A stretch of 64,000 nt of DNA. It comes from Byssothecium circinans (Eukaryota > Ascomycota > Dothideomycetes > Pleosporales > Massarinaceae). The stretch is taken from positions 1,348,051 to 1,412,050 of the forward strand of contig ML976981.1 of the NCBI GenBank assembly GCA_010015675.1. Direction: 5' to 3'. Each line of letters opens with the position of its first letter. Positions within the stretch are counted from its first letter, which is position 1. Made by a program: the position numbers and the translations under genes. Positions 49,001-62,009 of the stretch are shown here, piece by piece. Below the pieces are notes generated by a model. The model ran no database searches, was not told the origin of the DNA, and saw nothing but the letters and a program-made list of their open reading frames with translations.

Positions 49001-52000
49001 CGCCATTGCCATGAACCGTCTAGGCGGCAAGTCCAATACTGGTGAAGGTGGTGAAGACTCAGAGCGAAGCCTTCGCATGGAAAACGGTGATACTATGCGC
49101 TCTGCCATCAAACAGATTGCCTCCGGACGTTTCGGTGTCACTTCAAACTACCTCGCAGATGCCGACGAGCTTCAAATCAAGATGGCCCAGGGTGCCAAAC
49201 CCGGAGAGGGTGGTGAGCTTCCTGGCCACAAGGTCTCTCAGTCCATCGCAAAGACGCGTCATTCTACTCCTGGCGTCGGACTTATCAGCCCGCCTCCTCA
49301 CCATGACATCTACTCGATTGAAGATCTCAAGCAATTGATCTACGATCTAAAGTGCTCCAATCCGCGCGCTCGCGTCTCCGTCAAGCTCGTCTCCGAGACC
49401 GGTGTTGGTATTGTCGCTTCTGGTGTCGCAAAGGCCAAGGCTGATCATATCTTGATCTCTGGTCACGATGGTGGGACTGGTGCTTCTCGATGGACTGGTA
49501 TCAAGTATGCTGGTCTTCCCTGGGAACTGGGTCTTGCCGAGACCCATCAGACTTTGGTTTTGAATGATCTTCGAGGTCGTGTTATCGTGCAGACTGATGG
49601 TCAGCTTCGAACAGGACGGGATGTCGCCATCGCCTGCCTGCTCGGTGCGGAAGAATGGGGCTTTGCAACTACACCTCTCATCGCCATGGGCTGCATCATG
49701 ATGCGCAAGTGTCACCTCAATACCTGCCCCGTCGGTATCGCCACCCAGGACCCCGAGCTCCGAAAGAAGTTTGTCGGTGCGCCCGAGCATGTCATCAATT
49801 TCTTCTACTACGTCGCTAACGAGCTACGCGCTATCATGGCCAAGCTCGGCTTCCGTAGTGTCAATGACATGGTGGGCCACTGCGAGGTCCTCCGCGTCCG
49901 CGACGACCTCCGCACCGCAAAGACTGAGAACATTGACCTGTCGCTGATTCTCACGCCTGCACACACACTCCGACCGGGCGTCGCCACGTTCAATGTTCGC
50001 AAGCAGGACCATCGCCTTCACGTGCGTCTGGACAACAAGCTCATCGCCGAGTCTGAGCTCGCTCTTGAGAAGGGTCTCCCTGCCCGTATTGAATGCGACA
50101 TTGTCAACACCGATCGTGCCCTTGGAGCTACCCTTTCCTACCAGATCAGCCGCCGATACGGGGAGGCTGGTCTACCTCAGGACACGATCCACGCAAACAT
50201 TCGTGGATCTGCTGGTCAATCCTTCGGTGCTTACCTTGCGCCTGGTGTCACTCTAGAGCTTGAGGGCGATGCCAATGACTATGTCGGCAAGGGTCTTTCT
50301 GGTGGTCGTTTGATCATCTACCCTCCCCGGACTGCGCTGTATCGCGCTGAAGAGAACATACTCATTGGTAACGTCTGCTTGTACGGCGCGACTAAAGGTA
50401 CCTGCTTCTTCCGCGGTGTTGCTGCTGAGCGATTCGCTGTCCGTAACTCGGGTGCCACGGCCGTTGTTGAGGGTGTAGGTGACCATGGCTGCGAGTACAT
50501 GACCGGCGGTCGCATCGTCGTACTTGGCTCTACTGGCCGCAACTTCGCTGCCGGTATGTCTGGTGGTATCGCCTATGTGCTCGACATCCACCAGGACTTT
50601 GAGCCGAAGGTCAACCAGGAGATGGTTGAGCTCTCTGGCATTGAGGATCCTCAGGAGATCGCCTTCGTACGTGGTCTCATCGAGGATCACCACCATTACA
50701 CTGGCTCGGAGCTTGCAGCGCGCATCTTGCTCGACTTTAACCGTGCTCTTCCTCGCTTCGTCAAGGTCATGCCGATCGACTACAAGCGTGTCCTGCTTGA
50801 GGAGGCTGCTAAGGAAGCCGAGAAGAAGAAGAACGAGTACCCTCTTCCAATCCTCCCCGGCAATCCTGTTCGCACTCAGCACGAAGAGTCTCGCAAGGCT
50901 GAGCAGGATGCCGAAGCGAAGGAAAAGAAGAAGAGCGATCTTCTTGATATTGAGGAGAGTGTGACTGATGCTAAGGCTGAAAAGAAGAAGGCACTCGTCT
51001 TGGATAAGACGCGTGGCTTCATGAAGTACCAGCGCCGTTCCGAGAAGTACCGCAACCCCAAGACGCGAACTCGTGACTGGCAAGAGCTGTCGCAGCGCCT
51101 CAACGAAGACGAGCTCAAGTACCAAACCGCTCGTTGCATGGACTGCGGTGTCCCCTTCTGCCAATCTGACACTGGCTGCCCCATCAGCAATATCATCCCC
51201 AAATGGAACGAATTGGTATTTGCTAACCAATGGAAGGATGCCCTCAACCGTCTTCTCATGACCAACAACTTCCCAGAGTTCACTGGTCGTGTCTGCCCAG
51301 CTCCTTGCGAGGGCGCATGCGTTCTAGGCATCAACGAGGACCCCGTTGGCATCAAGTCCATTGAGTGCGCTATCATTGACCGCGGTTTTGAGAAGGGCTG
51401 GATGATTCCTTCGCCGCCTCAAAACCGCTCCGGAAAGAAGGTCGCAGTCATCGGCTCTGGCCCCGCTGGTCTTGCTGCTGCTGACCAGCTCAACAAAGCC
51501 AGTCACGAAGTCACTGTCTTCGAGCGTGCTGACCGCATTGGAGGACTTCTCATGTACGGTATTCCAAACATGAAGCTCGACAAGAAGGTCGTCCAGCGCC
51601 GCGTTGACTTCATGGCCGCTGAGGGCGTCAAGTTCGTCACCAACACCGCTATCGGTGCCGAGGGTCAGCCCAGTCTAGAGGACCTCCGTGCGGAGTACGA
51701 CGCCGTCGTCCTCGCCACCGGTGCCACGGTTGCTCGTGATCTGCCGATCCCCAACCGCAGCCTTGATGGCATTCACTTCGCCATGCAGTTCTTGCACAAG
51801 AACACCAAGTCGCTCCTCGACTCCAACCTTGCCGACGATGCCTATCTTTCTGCCAAGGATAAGCACGTCATCGTCATTGGGGGTGGTGACACTGGAAACG
51901 ACTGCATCGGTACCTCGGTCCGCCATGGAGCTAAGTCGGTCGTCAACTTCGAGCTTCTGCCACAGCCCCCGCCAGAGCGCGCCCGTGACAACCCATGGCC

Positions 52001-52606
52001 CCAGTGGCCTCGTATCTTCCGTACCGACTACGGTCACTCTGAGGTCAAGACACACATGGGCAAGGATCCTCGCGAGTACTGTGTCATGTCCAAAGACTTT
52101 GTCGATGATGGAAATGGCAACGTCAAGGGCATCAACACCGTTCGTGTTGAGTGGACCAAGTCGGCATCTGGCGGTTGGGATATGAAGCAGGTTGAGGGTA
52201 GCGAGGAGTTCTTCCCCGCTGACCTCGTCCTTCTTTCCATGGGCTTCTTGGGTCCTGAAGAACGCGTCCTTGCCGACATTGTTGAGCGCGATGCACGCAA
52301 GAACGTCAAGACTACACCGGGTCACTACAATACCAACCTTGCTGGTGTCTTCGCTGCTGGTGATTGCCGTCGCGGTCAGTCCTTGATCGTCTGGTAAGTT
52401 CATCTTTTTCACGTTGCGTACACATGTACTAACAATAAATCAGGGGCATCAATGAAGGCCGCCAGTGTGCACGCGACGTCGACTCCTACCTCACTGGCGT
52501 CGGTACACTACTTCCCGTCACCGGTGGTATCATGAAGCGACCGCCCTACGAGCTTCTCAACAAAGCCAACGGTGCCCCCAAGGAGCTCATCACAGCTGCC
52601 GCCTAA
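46026..52606 (+). CDS. GLT1: Glutamate synthase [NAD(P)H] (GOGAT), single-chain
   Basis: Exons 46026-46213, 46267-46307, 46360-52393 and 52444-52606 give 2142 codons in frame. After a 56-residue propeptide, Cys57 (KDACGVGF) is the expected N-terminal nucleophile of the class II glutamine amidotransferase domain. The central and FMN-binding synthase domains include GEGGEDSERS and the 3Fe-4S region MRKCHLNTCPVGIATQ near residue 1190. A glucan-like beta-helix domain follows (near 1280-1500), then the small-subunit part: 4Fe-4S Cys clusters (CMDCGVPFC, GRVCPAPCEGAC) near 1669-1725, an FAD site VAVIGSGPAGLAAA near 1770 and an NAD site VIVIGGGDTGNDC near 1913. The enzyme makes two glutamates from glutamine and 2-oxoglutarate and completes the GS/GOGAT cycle. 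It is full length, with no damage seen. Confidence 0.97.
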
Positions 52607-53844
52607 AACGCCTAAACGTCATACTTCTTAGGAAGCAAGAAAAGCGCTCTAAGAATATGGAAAGGAAAGAAAAGGACGAGTTGATGCATTAAAGACATGA
52701 TTTTGATGAAGTCTACAACGAATTTAGGCAAAAACCACGGTTTGGGGTTTGATGATATGCATTCTATGTTTTGTTTTTTTGTTATGTTTTTGCGGCAATT
52801 TTTCTTTCACCTGCAAGATACCTCTTTCATTGATTGATTGATTGATCGATTGTGGAGTCTGTATTGGGCGTCGTTTGTACTGTAAGAGTATGCAAACTCT
52901 TTTACGTCGGTTTTTGTACGGGTATATAGTTTTTGCAATGGTCGCTATTGTGGCGAAGAATATATCCATGAAATTCCATTGACCATTTTTTTTTAAACGT
53001 TATTGTGACTAGGAGGTCTCAGCATTTGAGGTTAGGGGGTTCTGATACGTGTGTGCATACTTACGGCTCTCTATCTTGTTCTATCAGCTCTCTCGCGTAG
53101 CAAACAGACAAAATAGGGTGGAAGTAATACTGTATGTAAAACCCGTCTAAGGGGGATACAGCGCCTAATACTTCATTTAAAAGATAAGCTCTCACTGTCT
53201 CGAAAGTAAAGTTGGGTAGCTGCGTTCTAATAGCTACGCGCAGCCACGCAGCCCTTACTCTTTCATAGGAAAATTAGAATATAGTACCATTCGGCTGCCC
53301 TTTTGATATGTGGGGGTAGGTGACAGATCAAACGTTTACGTACCCCTCTTTGGCGGCCCCGTGATCCTGCATAAATGCAACGTCGATGCGTTCAGCCAAT
53401 GTATTCATCTGCCTCCTTGACGCAGCAGCCTAGGAGATAGAGGAGCTCCTCCGCCCCATGGAAGCAGAAGAAATACAAGTAAAGCTGAGCATTTATCGTT
53501 ACTTGCATCCCTTCCATCAAGCTGATCTATCTCGCCGCTGTCTTCGAATACGAACACACACCGAACCATTTCACCGTCACCATCTAACGCGTCTCACCCA
53601 TTACGAACTACCTCACCAGCACCGTCCAACGCGCTGCGGCCATTCCGAACAATTCGGTCACGTTGTACTACTTTCGCAACTACATTCTAGGGCAAGCGGA
53701 ACCCTTTTCATAATCAACACGTCGCTACCCATCACAAGCACGGCCTACTTCTGCTATTGCACAGCTTCTATACCCTACTGCAGAACTTTTAGCAAGCAGT
53801 TTTACTTCAACCGCCGACGAAAGGACACGAGACATTCCGAAAGC
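52607..53844. other. Intergenic region
   Basis: Glutamate synthase 3' UTR followed by AT-rich DNA, then the leader of the kinase-like gene. An in-frame ORF from 53458 into that gene is His/Arg-rich and lacks domain character, so it was not used. Confidence 0.4.
52828..52852. repeat. Tetranucleotide microsatellite (TTGA)n
   Basis: About five units of TTGA/ATTG in the 3' UTR region of glutamate synthase, with one interrupted unit. Confidence 0.8.
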
Positions 53845-54660
53845 ATGACCGACAAGGATGTGCCGACCTACCAGGTCAATTATCCCGACGGCGCAAAATT
53901 CCTCACAATCGGTGGCTCTGGTCTTATCTACATATTTCCTAGTAATATGGCCGAAGTCCTTAAGGTATACTCCCCACCCATATACATGTAGTCCACTAAA
54001 GTTTTCAAGGTACCATCGACAAATCCAAGGACCAGACACAATCACGCTATCGAGAGGCGCATCTATGAACGTCTAGGAACTCACCCGAATATCATCAAAT
54101 GTCTACGTATGGACGACTACGGAATCCATCTGGAGCGAGCAGAACATGGTTGCATTCGCCAGTATTTTCTGGATGGCGGCACAGCGACCTTACGAGAACG
54201 CATTCAATGGTCTCTAGATATTGCGAATGCTCTCCAACATGTTCACGAACACAATATCAGACATGCCGACTTGAGTGGAAGAAATATACTACTAGATTCT
54301 ACTAGAAACGTACGGCTTTGCGATTTTGCAGGCTCTGCGATTGACGACGACAAGGCTACGGTTTGGGTTGAGTCTGGGTTCCGGCATCCGGATGATGACG
54401 AGGTTAAGGACTCTACCATCCGTGCAGAGCTCCATGCTCTGGGCTCGACGATTTATGAACTCTGCACCTTCTCACAGCCATATGGTCGTGAGGTGGAAGA
54501 GTGGATTGTTGCTCAATGGATTCGGGAGGGTAAGTATCCCAGCGTTAAGGATGTTATCCTTGGAGATATAATTGTGAAGTGCTGGAACGGAGACTTTATA
54601 TCTGCAAAGGAAGTTGCACGGAGCATTGAGCGGGAATTCGCGAATATATTAGAGTGCTAA
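53845..54660 (+). CDS. Small protein-kinase-like protein (256 aa)
   Basis: Exons 53845-53964 and 54010-54660 give 257 codons in frame across a 45-base intron. The fold is a shortened protein kinase: a glycine-rich loop (LTIGGSGLIYIF), VLK as the candidate ATP-binding Lys, ERRIYERLGTHPNIIKC as the C-helix, the catalytic loop RHADLSGRNILLD (HAD in place of HRD) and CDFAGSAID in place of DFG. A P+1-like part (RAELHALGSTIYELCTFSQP) follows. Asp and Asn of the catalytic loop are kept, so activity is possible, but the DFG Gly is replaced. Such small kinase-like genes are abundant and expanded in filamentous fungi. The start is uncertain because the frame is open upstream. No partner is evident nearby. 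Confidence 0.72.
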
Positions 54661-55073
54661 GTAATGGATCCTTTACTGTGTAAGGACCGCTATCTCATGT
54701 TCCACACTCGCTACATCCTTGACCAGCCATAGTGCGTGTTATATGCGTTGCTGTATCCTCTACTGCTGGCTTGATCTTTTGTAATGTGTACTTGCACATA
54801 GTTTGCTACAAGAAGTATAATTAACAGTACTTGGATAAGACGGTGAAAACAAAGTGGGCTTACATTCCATGTTGTGTCTGCTGGTAGGTCTAATGGGACC
54901 TGGCACTATAAAACAATGCCACTGTGGCGTCAGCTCAAAGGCGGCTAGTGCGTCACAAGTCGCGTCGACGTCATCGGTAATTATCAACATTAAACGTTCC
55001 AAGACTGCCGTTGTCCCTACAACATCGCGTGATTTTCACTCCGACAATGTTAATCTAAGCAGCTTCTCGCACG
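54661..55073. other. Intergenic region upstream of YME2
   Basis: No gene. The last 150 bases include CGTCGACGTCATCGG, with a TGACG-type core on the minus strand, about 100 bases before the YME2 start. Confidence 0.4.
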
Positions 55074-57747
55074 ATGATTCCACGGCCTGGGTGGCATTAT
55101 GCCGCTCAACAGAGTTCCGTACTCACACGATCAAGGCTACAGGGGTAAGGGCATCGAAGCTTTGCTGGTTGCAGATCACACGATGCTGATTGCTTAACAG
55201 AAATTCTTTCGTCGCTGGAAGAAGGTATCCAATAATAACGAGTCGCCATGCTTCACAGCAGGCTGGAGAGGATAAGTCGGGGCATATCAATGCTGGACCG
55301 CACGAGGGTATCCTTTTCTTCGACAGTATGCCTCCTTTCCTTGTCTTAAGTCTACATGTGCTAACGTTCACAGATGTTTTCCCCCTAAAAATCCAGAAAT
55401 TCCTAGGCATTCCCTTCCTCTCATCCGAGAAAGCGCCGAAATTCCTCAACTATTTCATCAGTCCCAGCGTCACAGGCACGAATCCCGGAAAAGTCATCGA
55501 GAAAGCCAGCAGCAAAACCAACCTATCTATCAAAGCCACCGAAACGCTCCTCCGACTCAAAGAAGGAGGCGCTTTCGTAAAATTCACACACGATGGAAGC
55601 ATGCCTATGTCTGAAGTAGAGAAGGCGCTCAAGCAGTACATGAAAGAGAAGCCGATCAAGCCTTGGTGGAGTCCCTGGAGGCGGATGCATGTCAGCTTAG
55701 TGAAGGGACGGCCTTGGGTCGAGGATTTGTTCCGGCTGCCGACACCAAGACTAAAGGTTGAATTCGTGGCACCTGAACCTGGTGTTGAGCCTGTAGAGCT
55801 TTCGCAGGAACAGCTCTATGCCTTCTTTCGACCGTATGGCAAGCTCAACGATATCCTTGTTCAGCCTCCTGATTCAAAGGTGCTGCCTAAGTTTGCGTAT
55901 CTGGATTACTCGATGATGCAGACGGCAGTCATGGCGAGGAACTGCATGCATGGGTTTGTGGTTGGTGAGGCGGATGGAGGAGGCAAGGGGGGCACGCTGT
56001 TGAGACTGAAGTATGAGCAGAAGATCAAGGCGCATTGGATAAGAGATTGGATTGTCAACCACCCAAGGATCGTTGTACCTATTCTAGCGGCTATTGTGGC
56101 TGGCATCACTGTCGCGGTTTTCGATCCGTGAGTACGCTATCTCTCAAGTTGGTCATGTATACTGATGATTGGTATAGCATTCGCACCTTCTTCGTCAAAG
56201 CTCACATTACCCGATCGCTCAAGATCCAAGAAGCCAAATGGTACCAATGGCTTGTTGGGTACGCGACAGATTTCATCCCCTGGCACCACAAACAGCACGA
56301 TGACGACGGCATGGAAGCAGTCTGGGACGATCGAAAGGAGAACATTGAACAAATACAGACCTGGCTTATCGAAACCGCAGATACCTTTATTATCGTGCAA
56401 GGTCCGCGTGGTTCCGGCAAACGCGAGCTCGTCGTTGACCAAGCTCTCAAGGACAAGAAGTACAAACTCATCATCGACTGCAAACCTATCCAAGAAGCTA
56501 GAGGCGATAGTGCTACCATCAACGCCGCCGCTGCAGGCGTGGGATATAAGCCCGTCTTCTCATGGATGAACAGTATTTCCGGCATGGTTGACATGGCCGC
56601 TCAAGGTGCCACGGGCGTTAAAACTGGATTCTCAGAAACTCTCGATTCGCAACTCGCAAAGATCTGGAATACGACTGGCACAGCTCTTCGACAAATCGCC
56701 CTAGATCAACGCCACAAGGACGACAAGGATGCGCATCTCGGCGACGATGAATGGCTTGAAGCGCATCCCGAGAAACGTCCCATTGTAGTCGTAGACAACT
56801 TCCTCCACAAGAGCCAAGAAGGTGGTATTGTGTACGACAAGATCGCCGACTGGGCCGCCCGCCTCACCACCGCCAACATCGCACATGTAATCTTTCTCAC
56901 AAACGACGTCTCATACTCAAAGTCGCTTTCCAAAGCTCTCCCCGACCGTGTCTTCCACCAAATCCCACTCTCAGACTGCTCCCCCACCGTAGCGAAGAAA
57001 TACGTCCTCAACCAACTCGACGCCGACGTCGCCGACGACCCTCCCCCAAAAGATGGCTCGCCCAGAGAGATCCCCTCGCAAACCCGCACAGATCTCCAAG
57101 AACTTGACAACTGCATCGACCTCCTCGGCGGACGCCTCACAGACCTCGAGTTCCTGGCCCGCAGAATCAAGACGGGCGAAACGCCCACCAAAGCCGTAAA
57201 TGAGATGATCGACCAATCCGCCAGTGAGATTCTCAAAATGTACATCTTCGGCCTCGAGGAAGCGGATAGCAGACAGTGGAACGCGGAACAAGCTTGGTTA
57301 TTGATTAAACAGCTCGCGGAAGAGGAAAGTCTGCGATACAACGAACTCCTCCTCTCCGACACGTTCAAGACGCACGGCGAAGCCGCGATCCGCGCACTCG
57401 AACAGGCAGAACTCATCTCCATCGTCTCCTCGCCGTCAGGTCGACCATCTCTCATCAAGCCCGGAAAACCCATCTACTATCCCGCCTTCAAGCGATTGAC
57501 GCAGGACCGCGTCCTCAAATCGCGCCTCGATCTTGCTATCCTGACGGATTTGGTCAAGGTGGAGAACGCGACGATTGAGAAGTGTGAGGGGGAGTTGCTT
57601 AAGTTGAGCGAGATTGAGGGACAGCCGGCGCTGATTGCAGGGCGCGTGCAGTATTTGCTAGCCAAGCTGGCGAAGAGTCAGAAGAAGGTGGAGGGGTTTG
57701 AGGGGGAGATGGTGGGGTTGAAGAAGGTGCTTGCTGAGGAGCATTAG
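55074..57747 (+). CDS. YME2: Mitochondrial escape protein 2 (Yme2)
   Basis: Exons 55074-55144, 55201-55325, 55374-56127 and 56178-57747 give 840 codons in frame. The N-terminus is basic with few acids (MIPRPGWHYAAQQSSVLTRS), fitting a mitochondrial presequence. Residues about 180-280 are RRM-like (YAFFRPYGKLNDILVQPP; FAYLDYSMMQTAVMARNCMH). One membrane helix follows at about 297-314 (VVPILAAIVAGITVAVF). The C-terminal part is AAA/P-loop-like: GPRGSGKRELVVDQ at about 391 and RPIVVVDNFLHKS as the Walker B region. Yme2 sits in the inner membrane and affects mitochondrial DNA nucleoid structure and escape. Length and domain order match the family. The C-terminus is a predicted coiled coil (KSQKKVEGFEGEMVGLKKV). 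Confidence 0.92.
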
Positions 57748-58289
57748 TGCGGGATATGGGATTGTGCGGTCTAGGGAAGGGAAAGGGGTGGAGGGGGAGA
57801 GGAGGACGGTTGCGGATAGGAGAAGTTTGTGGTGGATGTATATATGTGATACCATCTCCTTTCAAGACACCATTTTTTCTTGCGCATGAGCTGCGTGGAT
57901 AAGGGTGCTGCTTCGGCAGCTATTGTGGTAATACATTAAGTACAGATACACGGAACGTATTTAGTTTCCGTACGCTCCTTGCAGTTTAAGGATGAGACGC
58001 CCCAGCGCCTGGCAACCGTGTACGCGGTCGGTCAAATATCAACAGAGAAAATAATCAAAAAGCCCCGCCCAGAAATGCTCCCGCATCTATTCCCCCCAAC
58101 AGCGTTTCATGCCACATTTTCTTCGTACCGGTACACGCCATGCCATGACCACGCCCTCCCACGACATACCTATGAATATGTCGTAACCCAGTTCCCAAGC
58201 ATTCATGACCCCCATCCCTCCCATCCACCCGATCCTCCCCCTTTCCCCCCCCTCTGCACCGAATTAAACCCAACCCACCCAACCCGCTC
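57748..58289. other. Convergent intergenic region of YME2 and BET1
   Basis: No gene. The right part is C-rich on the plus strand (58200-58290) and is probably the BET1 3' UTR. Confidence 0.45.
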
Positions 58290-59237
58290 CTAAAACAACC
58301 ACACATACCAAAACAGCACAATAACAGCCGCAAAGAACCCAACCCACACCTTCCACCCCACGCCCGTCTTCTGCGCCATCCTCAACATGCGATTCATAGT
58401 CCCCCTAATCTTCAACCTCGAGTTCTCAAACTGATCGTTCATCTTCTCCGCAAGCGAGGACGAGGTGCGGATTTCGTCGCCGATAGCCACAGTCAACTAC
58501 GCCACGCCGTGTCAGCAAATCTCTTTCTCTTCCCCGCATACTGGTGATAGGAAGGGGGAGAGGGGGACGGGGATGGGGACATACATCCTTCAACATCCGA
58601 ACCTTCCCAGTCAAAACCCCAAAGTTCTCCTCCGTCTGGCTCTCCATCTCCTCCAGCGCCTGCGCGGAGTACTGGCCCCGGGAATTCGGCGTTGCGCTTC
58701 TATATCCTACTCCTCCTTCCCCTCCTGCTCCTCCATTCATCGCATACCCTCCTCCTCCATTCGCACCCATCCCATACCCCCCTGAACTTCCGCCTGCATA
58801 AGCATTCGCCCCACTACTCCCCGGATACGCGCCGAACGCGCCCGCGTTCCCACCAGGCGCAAGCGCATCCGCCGACGCGGAGGCCGGGTATCCGTACGAT
58901 GGTGTGTTCTGGGGGGCAGCGAAGGGCGATCGGGGCGCGGGTTTCCGTTTCGATTTCGAGGGCGAGGCGCTGCGGTTGTAGGAGGAGAAGAGGTCGTTTT
59001 GCGGGTTGGGGGAGCGGGAGAATCTGTGGTTCGTTTTTGGGCATGGTTAGTTAAAACTCACTGTGCTTGGTGATTCCTTCCGCAATTCATTTCAGAACTT
59101 TTGGAACTTGGTAGTCCAGCTTTGAATTATTATTTTTTTTCTTTCTTCTTACTCTTGTTCCTTCTTGCTTGCTTGCTCGTTTGCTTGTTTTTCTTTTCTT
59201 TGTAAAGGTCCCCGCAAAAGACGTACCTGTTCGACAT
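58290..59237 (-). CDS. BET1: Bet1-type SNARE protein
   Basis: Exons 59227-59237 (11 bases), 58585-59023 and 58290-58496 give 219 codons in frame. Exon 1 encodes only MSN plus part of an Arg, joined to FSRSPNPQNDLFSSYNRSAS. A Gly/Ala/Ser-rich middle (GANAYAGGSSGGYGMGANGG) follows, then the SNARE helix (LEEMESQTEENFGVLTGKVR, DLTVAIGDEIRTSSSLAEKM, NDQFENSRLKIRGTMNRMLR) and a C-terminal anchor (WVGFFAAVIVLFWYVWLF). It should act in ER-Golgi vesicle fusion. The Gly-rich insert makes it longer than yeast Bet1 (142 residues). Sft1 is an alternative, but the NRFSR-type N-terminus favours Bet1. Confidence 0.85.
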
Positions 59238-59867
59238 TGCTGTTTGGTGTTTGAAAGGCTGCTGCACACAGCCAAAGCCTCTGCTCGGCGGATTGGTTGT
59301 CGCTACTGAACTTGAAAACTATTGAATGTGAAAGATGGGCCCAGGGGTGTTGGAGGACACGGTTTGGTAAGGCTACGTGTGCGTATGCGGGGACGGTGAA
59401 TTTGGGCGAGGACACTTTGTCGGAGAGGCGTGGGCGATTTTTGGGAAGAGCGAGTCGGAGCTTAGCAGGCCCAAAGTCCGATCTAGACAGGGGTCAACTG
59501 ATTGGGGGCATCATGCATCAAGAGATCTGGACAGGCGCAGAACTCGTTCCCCACAACCCTACAAACGTCAATAGATTATTTGTAAGAATACAATCTACAC
59601 CCACACTTTCCCAAAATAGAGATCGGTTGAACATGAATCAATTTACAGGTTTGCGCTTTATTAAACTTCGACTACAAGTGGAAAAGGCCAATCAATCAGC
59701 CGAGAATACGCCCCAGGAGATAATCTCTGCAGTCCTTCAAAACTCCATCCGTGTGTGAATATTGCCAAAAAGTTGCATGCTCGAGCCAAGGATGATTTTG
59801 GCCAGAACACTCCTCCTTCAACAACACCGAACTGCATATTCGTCGCGCCGAAGATTCCCGGCATCAC
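59238..59867. other. Intergenic region
   Basis: BET1 promoter and alpha-tubulin 3' region. A plus-strand ORF (59297-59758) has no recognisable content. Confidence 0.4.
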
Positions 59868-61578
59868 CTAGTACTCAGCCTCTAGGCCCTCCTCACCCTC
59901 GAGACTATCGGCGGCAACCTCCTCGTAGTCACGCTCAAGAGCAGCCAAATCCTCACGAGCTTCAGAGAATTCACCCTCCTCCATGCCCTCACCAACATAC
60001 CAGTGGACAAAGGCACGCTTGGAGTACATGAGATCGAACTTGTGCGACAGAGCGGACCAGGCCTCAGCAATGGCAGTGGTGTTGGACAGCATGCAGACAG
60101 CACGGCTGACGCTAGCAACGTCCCCATTGGGAACGACCTGCGGCGGCTGGTAGCAGATACCGACCTTGAAGCCAGTCGGGCACCAGTCGACGAATTGGAC
60201 GGTGCGCTTGGTCTTGAGGTGGGCGATGGCGACGTGGACATCCTTGGGAACGACGTCTCCGCGGTACAGCAAGCAGGTAGCCATGTACTTTCCGTTGCGG
60301 GGGTCGCACTTAACCATCTGGTTGTTGGGCTCGAAGCACGAGTTGGTGATCTCCATGACTGAGTTGGCCTCATGCGAAGCCTTGGCGACGGAGACAACGG
60401 GGGAGTAGGCGACGAGAGGGAAGTGAATACGAGGGTACGGCACCAGGTTGGTCTGGAATTCGTTGAGATCGACGTTTAGGGAGCCGTCGAAGCGAAGCGA
60501 GGCAGTGATAGAAGACACGACTGTGCAAGTTAGTGAATTTGTAATCATATGGAAATTGGGTTTGACATACCCTGTGCGATCAGACGGTTCAGGTTCTCGT
60601 AGCTGGGGCGCTCGATACCCAAGTTCCTTCGGCAGATGTCGTAGATGGCCTCATTGTCAACCATGAAGCTGCAGTCCGAGTGCTCCAAAGTAGTGTGCGT
60701 GGTCAGAATAGAGTTGTATGGCTCCACAACTGACGTGGCGACCTGCGGCGCAGGGTAGACGCAGAACTCCAACTTGCACTTCTTGCCGTAGTCAACAGAC
60801 AGGCGTTCCATCAACAGCGCTCCAAACCCAGATCCAGTTCCACCGCCAAAGGAGTGGAAGACTAGGAAACCCTGAAGACCAGAGCAGTTATCGGCGACAC
60901 GGCGAATCTGGTCGAGGACACGATCGATGAGCTCTTTGCCCACCGTGTAGTGACCACGGGCGTAGTTGTTCGAGGCATCCTCCTTGCCGGTGATCATGTG
61001 CTCGGGGTGGAAGAGGGCGCGGTAGGTGCCGGTGCGGACCTCATCGACAACATTGGGCTCAAGATCGGCGTAGATGGTGCGCGGGACGTACTTGCCATTG
61101 CCTGCTATTGTCAGACAAAGTTCGTCTATTGCTGTCAGAGGCCATGCATACCCGTCTCGGAGAAGAAAGTGCTGAAGCCGTGGTCGTCCTCCGCCGCTTT
61201 GCGCTCCTCGGTCAGGAAACCATCGGGCTGTAATTGTTAGAAGAAGTCGTTGAGTAGATATTCTCGAAACATACCTGAATGCCGTGCTCGAGACAGTAGA
61301 GCTATTTGGACATGTTAGCCTCCTGTTCTGCACCACTTTCGCCGCCCCTCCTGTTCGCCTCTAGAGTGAACAGCAAGCAAGCTGAATGGCGATCGCGCAG
61401 AGTAAACTTACCTCCCAGCACGAATTTGCAATCTGGCAACCGGCCTGGCCGACTATACGCGTGCACCGTCAGTATGTTGAAATGTAGCTAGGGGGTCCCA
61501 CCCAAGGCGGTCAGGCCAGGCGCGTGGGCGCGTGGGGAACTGTTGAGACGTACCGTTCAAGCTGATAACCTCCCTCAT
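59868..61578 (-). CDS. TUB1: Alpha-tubulin
   Basis: Six exons, 61554-61578, 61412-61452, 61275-61301, 61152-61227, 60571-61101 and 59868-60520, give 451 codons (450 residues, the usual length). It starts [20 protein letters not shown]. It has the tubulin signature [19 protein letters not shown] and the alpha-specific long H1-S2 loop with the Lys40 region (a longer acidic variant, [16 protein letters not shown]). The acidic tail ends in GEEGLEAEY, with the terminal Tyr typical of alpha-tubulin. It forms microtubules with beta-tubulin. The five introns are concentrated in the first half, as in many fungal tubulins. No damage was seen. Confidence 0.96.
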
Positions 61579-62009
61579 GGCTGAATGCGTGCGAGTAGGA
61601 ATTTGCTAGCGGGATATTGCGTGGAGAGCGGCACAAAAAGGTGTCGCTGGTTCTCTGGGTTGAGAGAGAAGATAATGGAGGGGTGTGGTGTTGTTGGCCG
61701 CCGAAGATTTGTACTGGCGGCCCATGGCCCGGGATAAACAAAAGCAGCTGCGCTAACCACGCTGGGGCGCTCCTGCCGTCAGTGCGCGGTACGTATCGCG
61801 ACTGCCTGGAGCTGTCCCACCGTCATCAACAGCACCACGACCACAGTAACAACAAGCCAACACTGCTGCTTACAATTGCCGCAATGGCAGTAGTCGTCTG
61901 GCGTGCAAAAGGATGAGAAGAGGGAGAAGGCAATCCGCGCGCCCTGCCTGCCCGATAGCGATTGCGACTGCGACTGCGACTGCGACTGCGATTGCTACGC
62001 TGTCCACAC
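61579..62009. other. Divergent promoter region of alpha-tubulin and the Pga1-like gene
   Basis: About 430 bases between two start codons. A short hexanucleotide repeat lies next to the right-hand start. Confidence 0.4.
61959..61996. repeat. (GACTGC)n hexanucleotide repeat
   Basis: About six GACTGC/GATTGC units just before the Pga1-like start codon. The frame is open through the repeat and would translate as alternating Arg-Leu. Confidence 0.85.

Noticed and set aside
53458..53844. N-terminal extension of the kinase-like protein
   Set aside because: In frame but His/Arg-rich and unlike a kinase N-lobe; the downstream ATG immediately precedes the recognisable glycine loop region.
61962..62009. 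N-terminal extension of the Pga1-like protein
   Set aside because: It encodes only Arg-Leu repeats from the hexanucleotide repeat and would bury the signal peptide.
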